From an uncultured Eubacteriales bacterium (lineage in GTDB: Bacteria > Bacillota > Clostridia > Oscillospirales > Oscillospiraceae), in the NCBI GenBank assembly GCA_900079765.1, contig LT599017.1, positions 2,263,766 to 2,327,765 on the forward strand: a DNA stretch of 64,000 nucleotides, given 5' to 3'. This document shows, piece by piece, positions 1-9,213 of the stretch (positions are counted from its first letter, which is position 1; the number at the start of each line of letters is the position of its first letter). The notes under the pieces are model-generated. The model searched no databases and was not told the origin of the DNA. It saw only the letters and a program-made list of their open reading frames with translations. The translations under genes and the position numbers were made by a program.

Positions 1-163
1 AGATCCAATCGGAGATTAAGTGAACTAAAATGGATAGCTGTCGCTAATCAAGCTATTCAGGCCCTGTAGCGACCGCTATAGGGCTATACTTACGAAATAT
101 GCTGGACGCCAGGTTTTTCTATCCCCTTATTGCGGGATGAGTGAAAAAAGAAAATTATAAAGA

Positions 164-205
164 GAACCGCCCCTGAAGACGGCTTCCTTGGTGGCGGTTC
201 TTTAT
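164..205. terminator. Bidirectional hairpin terminator after the CPBP protease gene
   Basis: GAACCGCC (164-171) pairs with GGCGGTTC (193-200), with a weaker inner stem. T-rich sequence follows on the plus strand and also on the minus strand (TCTTTATAATTTT). On the minus strand it lies about 50 bases past the protease stop codon. Bases 1-163 hold no gene I can support. Confidence 0.6.
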
Positions 206-254
206 TATGCTTATTACCATAGTCTTCTATGCCTCCATAACAAGTGCAAAACAA

Positions 255-1049
255 TTATTTAAGTTTAGCATTCTTACGAGTAACGAATATATTAATCGCA
301 ATTGAGACGATAATCACCGCACAATCGTATATCAACAATATCTTGCTGATAGGAAAAGTGGCAAATATCCTCCATTCGTATAGAGCGCCAATGGCGTTCC
401 CCCAAGCATGAAACATAACACATGCAATTGTGCTCTTCGATACTTTATAAATAGCGGCTAATGCAAAGGCATTAACGGTCAACTGAAGTGAATATGGTAT
501 AAGATCGTAGCTCGATTGATTGGAAAAGCTAATAAACCATAGCGGGACATGCCAAGCAAACCAAACGACAGATACGATTAGCACGGCTGGAATATATGAT
601 ATCCTCTTTTCCAACGCTGGCTGTAAAAAACCGCGCCAACCAATCTCCTCATAACCACCGCCCAATATCATAAGCGGCACTGCCGGAATGATGATATACC
701 AAGGGTAGTCTGTGCGTTCACCTGCCAATATTGCCGCAATTAGCAAGGCAATAGAAAAAGCCGCCGTGACTATTACTGCTTTTTTTATGTTTGTGGTGTG
801 GAAAATACGTCTTATAAATTCAGATATCCCACACACGTCACCGTGTCTTTTAAGTACTATATATGTGGCATAAAGTGGCGAAGCACCCCCTATGATAGTA
901 CTTATAACGGTATTGATATTGCTCCCCAAAGAGCCGGACAATATACCAGTCTGCTCACCAATTATACTTATCGCATAGCTGATACTATTGATTAATAACG
1001 TCCATCCAAGATACTCCCAGACAGGGGCTTGCTTATCTTGATTCCACAT
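255..1049 (-). CDS. CPBP family intramembrane metalloprotease (CAAX protease/Abi)
   Basis: This 264-residue polytopic membrane protein carries the three motifs of the CPBP/Abi (ABI_C) family: EEIGWRGF (the EExxxR motif) near residue 135, FAWHVP (FxxxH) near residue 163, and HAWGN (HxxxN/D) near residue 216. These form the glutamate/histidine active site of Rce1-like proteases. Family members process prenylated proteins in eukaryotes; in bacteria they are often tied to bacteriocin self-immunity or regulated proteolysis, but the substrate here is unknown. GAAGGAG precedes the ATG. The gene stands alone on its strand in the AT-rich left part of the window. The family call is secure and the biological role is open. 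Confidence 0.88.
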   Translation of the reverse strand: MWNQDKQAPVWEYLGWTLLINSISYAISIIGEQTGILSGSLGSNINTVISTIIGGASPLYATYIVLKRHGDVCGISEFIRRIFHTTNIKKAVIVTAAFSIALLIAAILAGERTDYPWYIIIPAVPLMILGGGYEEIGWRGFLQPALEKRISYIPAVLIVSVVWFAWHVPLWFISFSNQSSYDLIPYSLQLTVNAFALAAIYKVSKSTIACVMFHAWGNAIGALYEWRIFATFPISKILLIYDCAVIIVSIAINIFVTRKNAKLK

Positions 1050-1096
1050 ATTAACTCCTTCAGATTATGTAAATATTTAGCAGTACTAGACTTGTA

Positions 1097-1105
1097 ATTA
1101 TACCA
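1097..1105 (-). promoter_or_regulatory. Extended -10 promoter for the CPBP protease gene
   Basis: On the minus strand the sequence TGGTATAAT (a TGn extended -10) lies about 50 bases before the start codon. No good -35 box is visible at 17 bp, which is usual for extended -10 promoters. Confidence 0.45.
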
Positions 1106-1244
1106 CATCTCCATGCCCGTGCATAGGGCAACAAATTATCTGTGGCAGCCGGGATGATACGCGCCGGCCTGCTCTTTTTCGGTTTACTCTCCCACCTGCG
1201 CAGGCTGTGTTCCCGGGGGAAATGGTAAGCGTATCATGCATAGA

Positions 1245-1282
1245 AACCCCCGCCACTCGGAGAGGCCCGAGTGGCGGGGGTT
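1245..1282. terminator. Strong GC-rich hairpin terminator
   Basis: A perfect 16-bp stem (1245-1260 with 1267-1282) surrounds a short loop. On the minus strand TTTC follows, about 30 bases beyond the YjdF-family stop codon. Confidence 0.65.
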
Positions 1283-1313
1283 AGCAGAATATTTTAGTTT
1301 ATCAGTGGCAGGC

Positions 1314-1904
1314 CTATAACGTCAAAAAAATCCACCACCCCGCACAGGCCAATATCGCGCCGATAATACCTGCAATGGTATCGATCATAGTATCCACAAG
1401 ACCGGGCGGCTGGATAGCCTTCTTGGGCTGATGATTAACGACGCGGCTGTGCTTTTGCCAATGCTGATGGTCAGTGTGAAAAACACTGTCGCTAAGGAAC
1501 TCTAAGACCTCCCAAACCTCGTGCAAGGCCAAGGATAAGGCGAAACTAAACACCAGTCTGCCAGCAAGGCCGACAGCTAATTCCTTTTCGGTCAACGACA
1601 TTCCGAACCCGAAAAATAGTATTCCGGAAAGGAAGTGGATGCTTCTGTCCCACCATGGATATAAATCATAATATTTGTAGCCTGCCCCGAGATAAACAGC
1701 CATAAATATAACAGTCGGAAATAAGAATCCCGTCAATGCGTTAATTTGAATATGAACCAGGCTAAGAAGCCAAGGCACAAAAGTAAGCGCTATCACAACT
1801 GCTGCTGGGACAAGCTTTTTATAGTCACGCCTAAACAATTGGATAATCATTGCAACTACCAGTATTGCCTTAATCAGGTTAACATAAAAGAATAGAAAAT
1901 TCAT
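1314..1904 (-). CDS. YjdF-family (DUF2238-like) polytopic membrane protein
   Basis: The 196-residue protein has about five to six membrane segments. Features resembling the YjdF/DUF2238 family are the WWDRSIHFLSG segment, the LHEVWEVLEF segment with a conserved glutamate, and a C-terminal GLVDTMIDTIAG helix. The function of the family is unknown. The frame stays open to position 2081, but the ATG at 1904 has a GAGGTGAG ribosome binding site and starts directly with a membrane helix (MNFLFFYVNL), so I chose it. It is divergent from the secreted-protein gene that follows. Family assignment is by pattern only. Confidence 0.68.
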   Translation of the reverse strand: MNFLFFYVNLIKAILVVAMIIQLFRRDYKKLVPAAVVIALTFVPWLLSLVHIQINALTGFLFPTVIFMAVYLGAGYKYYDLYPWWDRSIHFLSGILFFGFGMSLTEKELAVGLAGRLVFSFALSLALHEVWEVLEFLSDSVFHTDHQHWQKHSRVVNHQPKKAIQPPGLVDTMIDTIAGIIGAILACAGWWIFLTL

Positions 1905-2198
1905 GCCGCTCACCTCTATGCCATCTGTTACTTTACTATTAGCATATCCATTTTTACATGGTTCTTGTATCACCCGGTTCAATAAGTAAGAATAAGCATA
2001 AACGACCAGGACTACAACGCCAGTACTTACACAGCCATACTTGCACCGCATCTTTCTACTGTGTGCACAATATCTGCACAACAGAGAGCTTAGTGCTCTG
2101 CTTGTTTAAAATTATTGGAAATTTGTATGTATTTACAGTATGCGCAGATAGAATAAGTGCACATCCTGCATCTCAAATTATATTTGAGGTGATTTCTT

Positions 2199-2720
2199 TT
2201 GCGTAGATTCATTATATTTCTATTTTTATTTGTATGTCTATTTTCGTCGGTGGAAGCAGCATCAATCCCACCTGAAATAACCGCACAACCCGGACAGGTT
2301 AATCCGTACAAGACCCGTTCCGAACTTTTGATGGATGCAACAGGCTATACTGGTGTTTTCACTCCGGAACAAGCTTCTGAGGTGTGGGCAAAGGGGCTGG
2401 AACAACGTAGCGCCGCCATGCAGTATACCGTAATGACCAATAAGCTGAAAATGGAGTATGCTGAGCAGCTTGATCGTTTGGGATCTAATTGGGTAACAGG
2501 TATGTCGAGTCCCTCTGTGCAGGGGTATACCTTAACGGAGATCAATAAAACAGATGACACACACGCGGAGATCAACCTGAGTATAGAGGTGGCGGCCACA
2601 TGGAGCCCATCTGAATTTTACAATGCGAAACTGTGGCTTACCCGCGAGGGTGAGTTCTGGCGTGTTGACCGCATTTTAACGGATGACGGCCTGTATCCTT
2701 ATACGCTTTATCAACCCTAA
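2199..2720 (+). CDS. Small secreted protein of unknown function
   Basis: The 173-residue product begins with a classical signal peptide (MRR, then a run of hydrophobic residues, cleavage probably after VEA near residue 20). The mature part is a small alpha/beta domain rich in polar residues, without cysteines or a recognisable motif; the second half (EINLSIEVAATWSP, then a WL-x-REGEFWRVDR segment) resembles NTF2-like or DUF4829-type export domains, but I cannot assign it. The start is TTG, chosen because GAGGTGA sits 6 bases upstream and the signal peptide begins there. It stands alone. Confidence 0.65.
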   Translation: MRRFIIFLFLFVCLFSSVEAASIPPEITAQPGQVNPYKTRSELLMDATGYTGVFTPEQASEVWAKGLEQRSAAMQYTVMTNKLKMEYAEQLDRLGSNWVTGMSSPSVQGYTLTEINKTDDTHAEINLSIEVAATWSPSEFYNAKLWLTREGEFWRVDRILTDDGLYPYTLYQP

Positions 2721-2807
2721 GCGGACTTGGGCTCACATCTTATAAACAAAGGATTTGCGCAAATACTTCGGGCAAGCCGGCCCGAAGTATTATATTTTTA
2801 TGGCTTA

Positions 2808-3524
2808 TTATTCCGATTGCCGCCTTTTCAATAAAAAGCCACATAATATAGCCGCGGCTAAGAGGATAGTCAGCAAAGGCCACAGGCTGCCGAAATAAAA
2901 AACATCGTCCACCATCAATTTATATCCCCAAGTCGCAGGGAAAATTTCGCCCACAATTTTAAGAATCCGTGGGAGCAAATCAACAGAAAACATGATTCCC
3001 GACAGCATAATGGATGGTAGGAATATCAATTGTGAAATCATAGTGAGTTTTGCCTGGTTTTTCACTGCCAGCCCCAGAACACTCCCAATACTTAATGATA
3101 CCACGATAAAAATTGCCAACGCGCCAAAATATAACGGCAGACTTGCCGGTGGTGTTGCGTCAAAAACAATGGGGCCGACGATATATATTATCGTGCACAT
3201 AATCAATAGATGGATAAACGCGGACAAAACCATCGAAAGCAGTCCAAGATACAACGGTACCCCATTGGCCTTGTACACTTTCTTTACGTCACTTCCATAT
3301 ATCTCTACAAGGGAGGGCGGCAAGCCTATCAGCGCGCCCGTTGATACGCCCAGCACAGTCATGGACTGTATAAGCGTATACTTGGCCTCCGGGTTTAAGG
3401 ATGTAAATATCCCCCCCATAACAGCAAAGAACAAAAGAGGAACCACATAACAAGTAATCAACAGTGATTTGCTCCGTATGTCCAGTTTCCATTGCAATGC
3501 CACGCCGTACAAAAACGCACTCAT
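2808..3524 (-). CDS. ABC-2 type transporter permease
   Basis: This 238-residue protein has six predicted membrane helices and an ABC-2 layout: a cytoplasmic N-terminal MSAFLYGVALQWKLDIRSKS segment, then helices, with a conserved region SQLIFLPSIMLSG near residue 165. It is the membrane half of an exporter whose ATPase is encoded just upstream. The start codon overlaps the ATPase stop by 4 bases (ATGA) with GGGGG ahead of it, so the two are translationally coupled. The substrate is unknown; this type commonly exports antibiotics, lantibiotics or lipids. Confidence 0.85.
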   Translation of the reverse strand: MSAFLYGVALQWKLDIRSKSLLITCYVVPLLFFAVMGGIFTSLNPEAKYTLIQSMTVLGVSTGALIGLPPSLVEIYGSDVKKVYKANGVPLYLGLLSMVLSAFIHLLIMCTIIYIVGPIVFDATPPASLPLYFGALAIFIVVSLSIGSVLGLAVKNQAKLTMISQLIFLPSIMLSGIMFSVDLLPRILKIVGEIFPATWGYKLMVDDVFYFGSLWPLLTILLAAAILCGFLLKRRQSE

Positions 3525-4336
3525 TCGGCATCCCCCCTTGCTATGTCGATAAAATGCTGTTCAAGCGTTCCCCTATCTATTTTAATATCCAGCACAGCAA
3601 TTCCCCGCTGCTTAAAATCTTCAAGCAAAGTGAGCATGGTATCCCCGATATTGTCAGATTCAAAACTCTCATCACCTTGCTCGGTCTTGATGTGAAGGGT
3701 ATAGCGCTTGCCGATTTTAGATGTCAACTCTGCAACCGTACCTAAAAAGGCAATATTGCCATCATTTATAATCGCAATGCGGTCACACAGGCTTTCAACC
3801 TCCGCCATATCGTGGCTGGCTAAAATGATTGTCTTTCCTTGCGATTTCAGTTTTCGAATTTGATCATGGAGCGATATTCTGCCTTCGACGTCAAGCCCGG
3901 CAGTCGGTTCATCGAGAAACACAATTTCCGGGTCGCTGATTAATGCAAGGGCTAGATGCAAACGCCGCTTTTGCCCCGTTGACAGTTCTATGTATAGCTT
4001 TTTCGTCAGTTCGTTAATTCCAAGAGCTGTAAGCATGGAATAGTCTATTTCTGTTTTATTCCATTTCGCGAATAACCGTACAGCTTCCATCGGTTTAATA
4101 TGGGCCGGGAGAGATGCCGATTGCAGCTGAATACCCATCCTGCCATTTACTACGATACTGCCGCTATCATACTTTCGTAAGCTCTCGATACATTCAAGGG
4201 CCGTGGTTTTGCCTGCTCCGTTTACGCCAAGCAACGCAAAAATTTCACCTTTTATAACATTGAAATTTAAATCCTTCAGTACAATATGATCACCATAACT
4301 TTTCTTTAGCCTTTCAATCTGTATGGCATAGCTCAT
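3521..4336 (-). CDS. ABC transporter ATP-binding protein
   Basis: The 271-residue protein holds all the nucleotide-binding motifs: Walker A GVNGAGKTT (about residue 38), signature LSTGQKRR (a variant of LSGGQ), Walker B IVFLDEP followed by TAGLD, and switch histidine in ASHDMAEVE. The C-terminal 60 residues form the accessory domain seen in drug and bacteriocin exporters. It powers the ABC-2 permease encoded by the next gene. It overlaps both neighbours by 4 bases and forms a three-gene operon with the MerR regulator upstream. Confidence 0.92.
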   Translation of the reverse strand: MSYAIQIERLKKSYGDHIVLKDLNFNVIKGEIFALLGVNGAGKTTALECIESLRKYDSGSIVVNGRMGIQLQSASLPAHIKPMEAVRLFAKWNKTEIDYSMLTALGINELTKKLYIELSTGQKRRLHLALALISDPEIVFLDEPTAGLDVEGRISLHDQIRKLKSQGKTIILASHDMAEVESLCDRIAIINDGNIAFLGTVAELTSKIGKRYTLHIKTEQGDESFESDNIGDTMLTLLEDFKQRGIAVLDIKIDRGTLEQHFIDIARGDAE

Positions 4337-5133
4337 TTTGCTCCCTCCTCTAGCGGATTATAGCCCAATGTCATAAAATAGGTTCCTAACGCGGATTCGA
4401 TGAAAGCGTTGGCAATCGCTTGTTTTTCTTTCCACTCATTGTCCGGGCTATTAAAGTTTCCAGTCTCCATAAGTATGGACAGCATACTCATATCTCCGCC
4501 CGTAAATTCCATAAGCATTTCCCAAAATTCTTTGGCAAGCTGTTGTCCCTTCTCACTTTCGGGCGGTACGCCCTCTTTTTGAAACTGTATGGTTTCATCG
4601 AGCAGGCGTGTGAAGGTCTTCATCATCGCGGTACCGCTATCCTTATCAAAGCGACTCCGAAAATGGTCAAGGGTCTGATCATCGAAATGTTTGATCAGCC
4701 AGTAGAACTCATTTTTCATTTGTAGATTTATAATAATATCAGCGTATTTCTTGAAATCCACCGCTTGCATTTGCAGAACTTCCGCTTTTAACGTTTCTAT
4801 CTCTATAAGGGACTCAGATAGGGTTTCTATCTTTTTCCGTATGGCGGCGGCTTGTTCGGCAAGCGTGCCCGCAACATCGGCCGGGGTATCAAGAGAAATC
4901 AGACGATTTTTTATATCATCCAATGAAAATCCCAGAGACTTCATTGACAAAATTTGATAGAGCTTAATCACATCTTTGTCGGTATAGAGCCTACGGCCGC
5001 CTTCGCTCTCTGATGATGGCGCAAGCAGGCCTTCTTTGTCGTAATATTGCAGGGTACGGACGGTGACGCCCATTTTCTTTGCGACCTCTCCAGCGGTCAT
5101 ATATCCTTTCGGTATTGCCTTGTATTTTTGCAT
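4333..5133 (-). CDS. MerR family transcriptional regulator with effector-binding C-terminal domain
   Basis: The 266-residue protein starts with a MerR winged helix-turn-helix (MTAGEVAKKMGVTVRTLQYYDKEGLL..., residues 12-80) and continues with a coiled dimerisation helix (about 85-125). Residues 130-266 form an all-helical domain like the TipAS-type drug-binding domain (pattern inference). The ATG at 5133 has GGGGGGTGG upstream; the open frame extends to 5181 without a better site. Its own promoter shows the 19-bp spacer typical of MerR targets, so it probably controls itself and the downstream ABC exporter in response to a drug-like ligand. The ligand is unknown. Confidence 0.88.
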   Translation of the reverse strand: MQKYKAIPKGYMTAGEVAKKMGVTVRTLQYYDKEGLLAPSSESEGGRRLYTDKDVIKLYQILSMKSLGFSLDDIKNRLISLDTPADVAGTLAEQAAAIRKKIETLSESLIEIETLKAEVLQMQAVDFKKYADIIINLQMKNEFYWLIKHFDDQTLDHFRSRFDKDSGTAMMKTFTRLLDETIQFQKEGVPPESEKGQQLAKEFWEMLMEFTGGDMSMLSILMETGNFNSPDNEWKEKQAIANAFIESALGTYFMTLGYNPLEEGAK

Positions 5134-5154
5134 ATTTCCACCCCCCTTTCCTAT

Positions 5155-5185
5155 ATTATAATTCATTACGTTACGTAACAATCAA
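5155..5185 (-). promoter_or_regulatory. MerR-type promoter with 19-bp spacer and palindromic operator
   Basis: On the minus strand TTGATT (5180-5185) and TATAAT (5155-5160) are separated by exactly 19 bp. The palindrome GTTACGTAAC (5170-5179) sits inside the spacer. A long spacer with a dyad is the known design of promoters that MerR regulators untwist. The site lies 22 bases before the merR start codon. Confidence 0.75.
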
Positions 5186-5373
5186 GGCGTTTTTATGATT
5201 TTTAAATTGGCAAGAATAGTTCTGTTTTTCAAGCATAGACGCCACTAAACGCGAAGCATTGCAAGTATCAATAACTATCACATTTTTGACTGCTTTTAAG
5301 CGCCTATTGTTGCGTCATGACGTTACCGCTCCATTTCCTTGCTTTTCTTGCCGAAAGAACTTTTTAACAGTCT

Positions 5374-5405
5374 GAGGGGCGCATGCAGTCTTGCATGCGC
5401 CCCTC
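5374..5405 (-). terminator. Hairpin after the GH30 operon
   Basis: A perfect 14-bp stem (5374-5387 with 5392-5405) lies 6 bases beyond the stop of the last gene in the sugar operon. The T-run after it is weak (GTTAAAAAG), so it may be a poor terminator or an RNA-stabilising 3' end. No gene lies between here and the MerR promoter. Confidence 0.5.
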
Positions 5406-5410
5406 TTATG

Positions 5411-7852
5411 TCATTGCTTTATTAACTCAACGTTATCTATGCAGCTCCAGTCACCGGCGTTGCCCTGGGTATAGAAAGCAACGGTACACTTCCCATTCGT
5501 GACCTGAATACCTGTTATTTCTACCCTCACCCATGGAGTACTGACAGGGATGGTGACATTTTTCTCTCCAGCACCGCCAAAGTCGGTGGCGAGCAGCTTA
5601 TTCTGTGTCTGACCACCGCCGGACTGGACCATAGCCCGCAGCGTGTAGGTACCATTTTCCAATCCATAGATGGTCTGCCATGTGTATGCGTCATGGGCTT
5701 GCGCCGAATAATGGACTACATGGAAACGGCCGGAGGCAGAGCTGCTGTTCTTTTCCAAATAGGTGGATTCGGGATTTGCGCCCTCAAAATGCCACCCCTC
5801 GGGCGCGGCGGCGACGCATCCATCATCCTCAAAGCTCCCATTGATCACCAAGTTCCCGTTTCCAAAGGAGGGGATACCATCCGCATAACCGCAGGCAAAA
5901 GAGAGGTCGTCAATGTAGTAGTCTCCGCGCCAGTAGAAGCCCAGGCGAATCTCTGAGATATGCTGCCGGTCAAAGCCGTCCGCCCCGGCCACCGGCACCC
6001 AGATGCGGGTCCAATTCTCATATACAGTCTTTTCATGGCTCCATGCGGAGGATTCCTTACCGCTCTGGTCCACAAAGGTGACCTTGACGGTGCATCCCGT
6101 CGGATTCACCATGTCTTTGACGGAGAAGAGAAGGTACTGGTACCCGGAGGCATCAATGGTAGTCCCGCTCTGGGGACGGATGACGGCGCACTGGGCAGCC
6201 TCGCCCGGATCTCCATTGGCCGTGGTAGTCAGCTTTAGGCCGGTGCTTCCGCCCAGATTGGCTGTACTGTCCCCACGGGAGACGGATGCGCTGGTGCCGG
6301 CAACATAATTCGTATTGCTCTCCAGATTATTGAACCAAACGGGGGTGGGGGCGGAGCCGGACTGTGTACCCGTCCACTTCATGGTCACCATGGACTCGGC
6401 CGGGATCGTGTAGTCCAGGACCTGATTGCCCCACTTGATCTTCATTACTTGCCCCCGATTCAGCAGATTCGTCATAACCAGGACCTTGGAGCCGTCGGGG
6501 TTCTTAAAGGCCACCGTCTCAATATTGCCGTCGAGACTGGTGGAGTCGATGCGGTAGGCGCTTGGGTCCACAAACTTACTCACATGGCCCAAGGTGTAGT
6601 AGTCCACATTATGGGACCAGCCGCCGGTGGAATTGATGGTGATCAGGCCGCGGTTCGTGGAGTCGTGGTGCTGGTTAACATCATAGTAGTAGTCGGGGCC
6701 GCCGTTCTCATCCAGGGCCAGGTTCCAATAGACGATCGACTTGCTCCAGTTCCGGGCGATATTGACCACGCTGGAGCTCTGGTTGAGGAAGGCCGTGCGC
6801 CACTTGGGGAAACCCCACTCGCCGCCGGAGCCCTCTGTAAACCAAATGTCCTTGTTTGGGAATTCTTTATGAACGACGGACATGACCTCCTCGTCACCCT
6901 CGTACCAGTGCCAGGCAGATCCGTCGGTCCTGGCGAGTGCGTTCGCGTTCGCGTAATACTCAAAGGGATAGGCCCCATCCCGATAGTTGGTAGTAGTATA
7001 ACTGTGGTCCCAGCAGATAATTTTGGTGTCCAGACCGTTGCTGCGCAGCGTGGGATAGAGGTAGTTCGCTACTAAATTCTGTGCCTCGGTGTGAGACATG
7101 GGGAGTGCGGGCCAGTCATAGCTGGCATGGTCGGGCTCGTTGGTAGGGGTTATAGCGTATATGTCCACCCCCCGGCTCTCATAGTTCTGCACGAATTTTA
7201 AAAGGTAGTTTGCGTAGGCCTGGTATTTGTCCGTACGCAGAGTCCCCTTGACGCCGTTGTACATCCCCAGCTCGGAGCCGTTATTTTTCATCCATCCCGG
7301 AGGGCTCCAGGAGGAGGCGACCACCTTGACGCGGCCAGGCTCTATGGAAAGGGCGTCCTGTACGGTGGGAAAAATCGTCTCCAGCTCATGGGAGAAGTCA
7401 AAATCAGGAAGGCTGTCTGCCTGTGCGTTGGGCGCGAAGTTATAAGGCGCCACACAGTGGTCGCTGGCTCCAATGGTCTGACGGAGCATACTCAGCCCGA
7501 TGCCCGTCTCCTTGTCAAACAGCGTGTTCATAACTTCTGTTTTCTGCGCGTTGGTAAGTTTGTTTTGATAGAGGTCGGCAGAGGCTTCGGTGATGGAGGC
7601 TCCAAAGCCGTCCATCTGCTGATACGTATTGCTCTCATCCACAACAATGAGGTTCGAAATGCGCGCGCCTGTGTCATCCGAGAAGGTCAGAGAACTTTGC
7701 GGCTCCAGTCCCTTTGCCATCCCAGTGTCCGCCGCGTTGACCTGGGACACCCAGACTTGGACGGAAGGACCGGCCGCCAGACCGGCAGTCGGCAGTGCTG
7801 CCATCATGATTGACAGCGCAAGTGGATATGCGAGGAACCTTTTGACCTTCAT
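5411..7852 (-). CDS. Secreted GH30 glycosidase with carbohydrate-binding-like C-terminal domains
   Basis: The 813-residue protein has a signal peptide (about 1-27, cut near GLAAG) and a GH30 TIM barrel with beta-domain at about 60-495. The acid/base glutamate is E239 in TPTNEP and the nucleophile is E340 in WFTEG; the SSWSPPGWMK motif is typical of GH30. Two beta-sandwich modules follow (about 505-660 and 670-813), the second resembling CBM4/9-type galactose-binding folds. GH30 enzymes cleave beta-1,6-glucan, glucosylceramide or beta-xylosides; I cannot tell which applies. No anchor is seen, so it is probably released. AAGGAGGT gives a strong ribosome binding site. It is the last gene of the LacI-controlled operon and probably produces the sugars that the ABC transporter imports. 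Confidence 0.9.
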   Translation of the reverse strand: MKVKRFLAYPLALSIMMAALPTAGLAAGPSVQVWVSQVNAADTGMAKGLEPQSSLTFSDDTGARISNLIVVDESNTYQQMDGFGASITEASADLYQNKLTNAQKTEVMNTLFDKETGIGLSMLRQTIGASDHCVAPYNFAPNAQADSLPDFDFSHELETIFPTVQDALSIEPGRVKVVASSWSPPGWMKNNGSELGMYNGVKGTLRTDKYQAYANYLLKFVQNYESRGVDIYAITPTNEPDHASYDWPALPMSHTEAQNLVANYLYPTLRSNGLDTKIICWDHSYTTTNYRDGAYPFEYYANANALARTDGSAWHWYEGDEEVMSVVHKEFPNKDIWFTEGSGGEWGFPKWRTAFLNQSSSVVNIARNWSKSIVYWNLALDENGGPDYYYDVNQHHDSTNRGLITINSTGGWSHNVDYYTLGHVSKFVDPSAYRIDSTSLDGNIETVAFKNPDGSKVLVMTNLLNRGQVMKIKWGNQVLDYTIPAESMVTMKWTGTQSGSAPTPVWFNNLESNTNYVAGTSASVSRGDSTANLGGSTGLKLTTTANGDPGEAAQCAVIRPQSGTTIDASGYQYLLFSVKDMVNPTGCTVKVTFVDQSGKESSAWSHEKTVYENWTRIWVPVAGADGFDRQHISEIRLGFYWRGDYYIDDLSFACGYADGIPSFGNGNLVINGSFEDDGCVAAAPEGWHFEGANPESTYLEKNSSSASGRFHVVHYSAQAHDAYTWQTIYGLENGTYTLRAMVQSGGGQTQNKLLATDFGGAGEKNVTIPVSTPWVRVEITGIQVTNGKCTVAFYTQGNAGDWSCIDNVELIKQ

Positions 7853-7866
7853 GATTTTACCTCCTT

Positions 7867-9213
7867 CTAAATTTGGATTATCACTGTCGCAATGGAGCTT
7901 TCCTCCAGTTCGACCGGAAGTATGCGCCCATCCAGGCGCAGGGCGACGGAGAATTTGTCATGCGTACGGTTTAGAAAGATGACGGCCAGGGTACCGTCCG
8001 GATTCTGGAAGGCAGCCACCTCCAGCCGGTCAGAAAAATTTGTGGTAGCCACTCGGCGGGCCCCCGGCTGGATAAAACGGCTGAAATGGCTGATATACCG
8101 AAATGAGAGCTTAAATTCCATTGTGCCGGCCACGGTATCACAGATGACCGGCGCCTCACAGTAGTTCCCCACATGATTTGGTCCGCCCGCCTCATTCAAA
8201 GCGATGTTCCAGTCAAAAAATCCGTTCATTCCGGCGCAGAGATTCCCCATCATATCGTGGGCGTACATCTGGGCGTTGGCAAGCTGGTTCTTGTCAAACC
8301 GACTATACTCAATGCACCCCTCGGAGAAAATAAGCTTTTTATCGGGAAACTTCTCCCTGACCAGGCGCAGCGCATCAAAGTGGTCGCCGCTGTACCAATG
8401 GAACGCCAGGCCGGCGATCATATGGTCGGTGCGGCAATCGATCTCCGCGCAGGCCCTATCAAAAAGCCGCTCCTTGTTGTGGTCCCAGATATAGACCTCC
8501 ACATCCCCCAGCCCATCCTGACGGAGCCTCGGGTAGAGGTAGTCGGCTAAAAACTCCCGCTCCTCCTCCGGTGTATAGAGGCAGCTATCCCAGGTCTGGG
8601 TGGCGTTGGGCTCGTTCTGCACACTGAGAGCGGTGACGTTAACACCCCGGGCACGGTACTCCTTGATATACCTGCACAGATAGCGGGCCCACAGCGGATA
8701 GTACTCCTTTAGCAGCCGTCCTCCGCCATTCCGGCTGCCATTGGTCTTCATAAAGGCCGGGGGAGACCAGGGGGAGAGCATAACGGGCACTTCCCGACCC
8801 GCCGCCCGATAGGCGGCCTTGATCCAGGGAATGATCCGCCTCTCGTCTCGCTCCAGGGAGAAGGTGCGCAGCTCCGTGTCTGATATGTCAGTGACGGCGG
8901 AGTACTGGTCGGTGGAGAAATCGCAGCTGTCGATATGGGTGCGGATCGCTCGGTAGCCGATCCCTTTCGGGCCAAAATAGGCGTCAATGATCTCCTGGGC
9001 ATGCTCCGGCGGCAGGCGCTCCAGGGTAGCTCCAACCGCGTCAGTGATGGCGCCGCCGAAAGCAAATATCTCCTGGTATCGCATCTCCGGATAGAGATTC
9101 ACCAACCCTAGCTCCTGCCCCCCCTCGTCGGGCTGAAACGCGATAGACTTCCGGTGGGCTGCGGCCCGCCCCCCGTCAAAAGTCGTGAGAAATAACGTGG
9201 CCTCCATGGTCAC
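7867..9213 (-). CDS. Cytoplasmic GH30 glycosidase
   Basis: This 448-residue GH30 protein has no signal peptide. The acid/base glutamate is E201 in SVQNEP and the nucleophile is E298 in IFSEG; SPWSPPAFMK is the family motif near residue 147. The GTG start at 9213 overlaps the stop of the preceding gene by 4 bases (GTGA); an ATG at 9207 is an alternative. Together with the next GH30 it probably hydrolyses imported oligosaccharides inside the cell. Sequence differs clearly from the two neighbouring GH30 proteins, so the three are not a recent duplication. Confidence 0.88.
   Translation of the reverse strand: MTMEATLFLTTFDGGRAAAHRKSIAFQPDEGGQELGLVNLYPEMRYQEIFAFGGAITDAVGATLERLPPEHAQEIIDAYFGPKGIGYRAIRTHIDSCDFSTDQYSAVTDISDTELRTFSLERDERRIIPWIKAAYRAAGREVPVMLSPWSPPAFMKTNGSRNGGGRLLKEYYPLWARYLCRYIKEYRARGVNVTALSVQNEPNATQTWDSCLYTPEEEREFLADYLYPRLRQDGLGDVEVYIWDHNKERLFDRACAEIDCRTDHMIAGLAFHWYSGDHFDALRLVREKFPDKKLIFSEGCIEYSRFDKNQLANAQMYAHDMMGNLCAGMNGFFDWNIALNEAGGPNHVGNYCEAPVICDTVAGTMEFKLSFRYISHFSRFIQPGARRVATTNFSDRLEVAAFQNPDGTLAVIFLNRTHDKFSVALRLDGRILPVELEESSIATVIIQI

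Noticed and set aside
1-69. An open frame of 22 codons entering from the left edge and stopping at 67-69
   Set aside because: It is too short and has no recognisable motif, so it cannot be told from chance.
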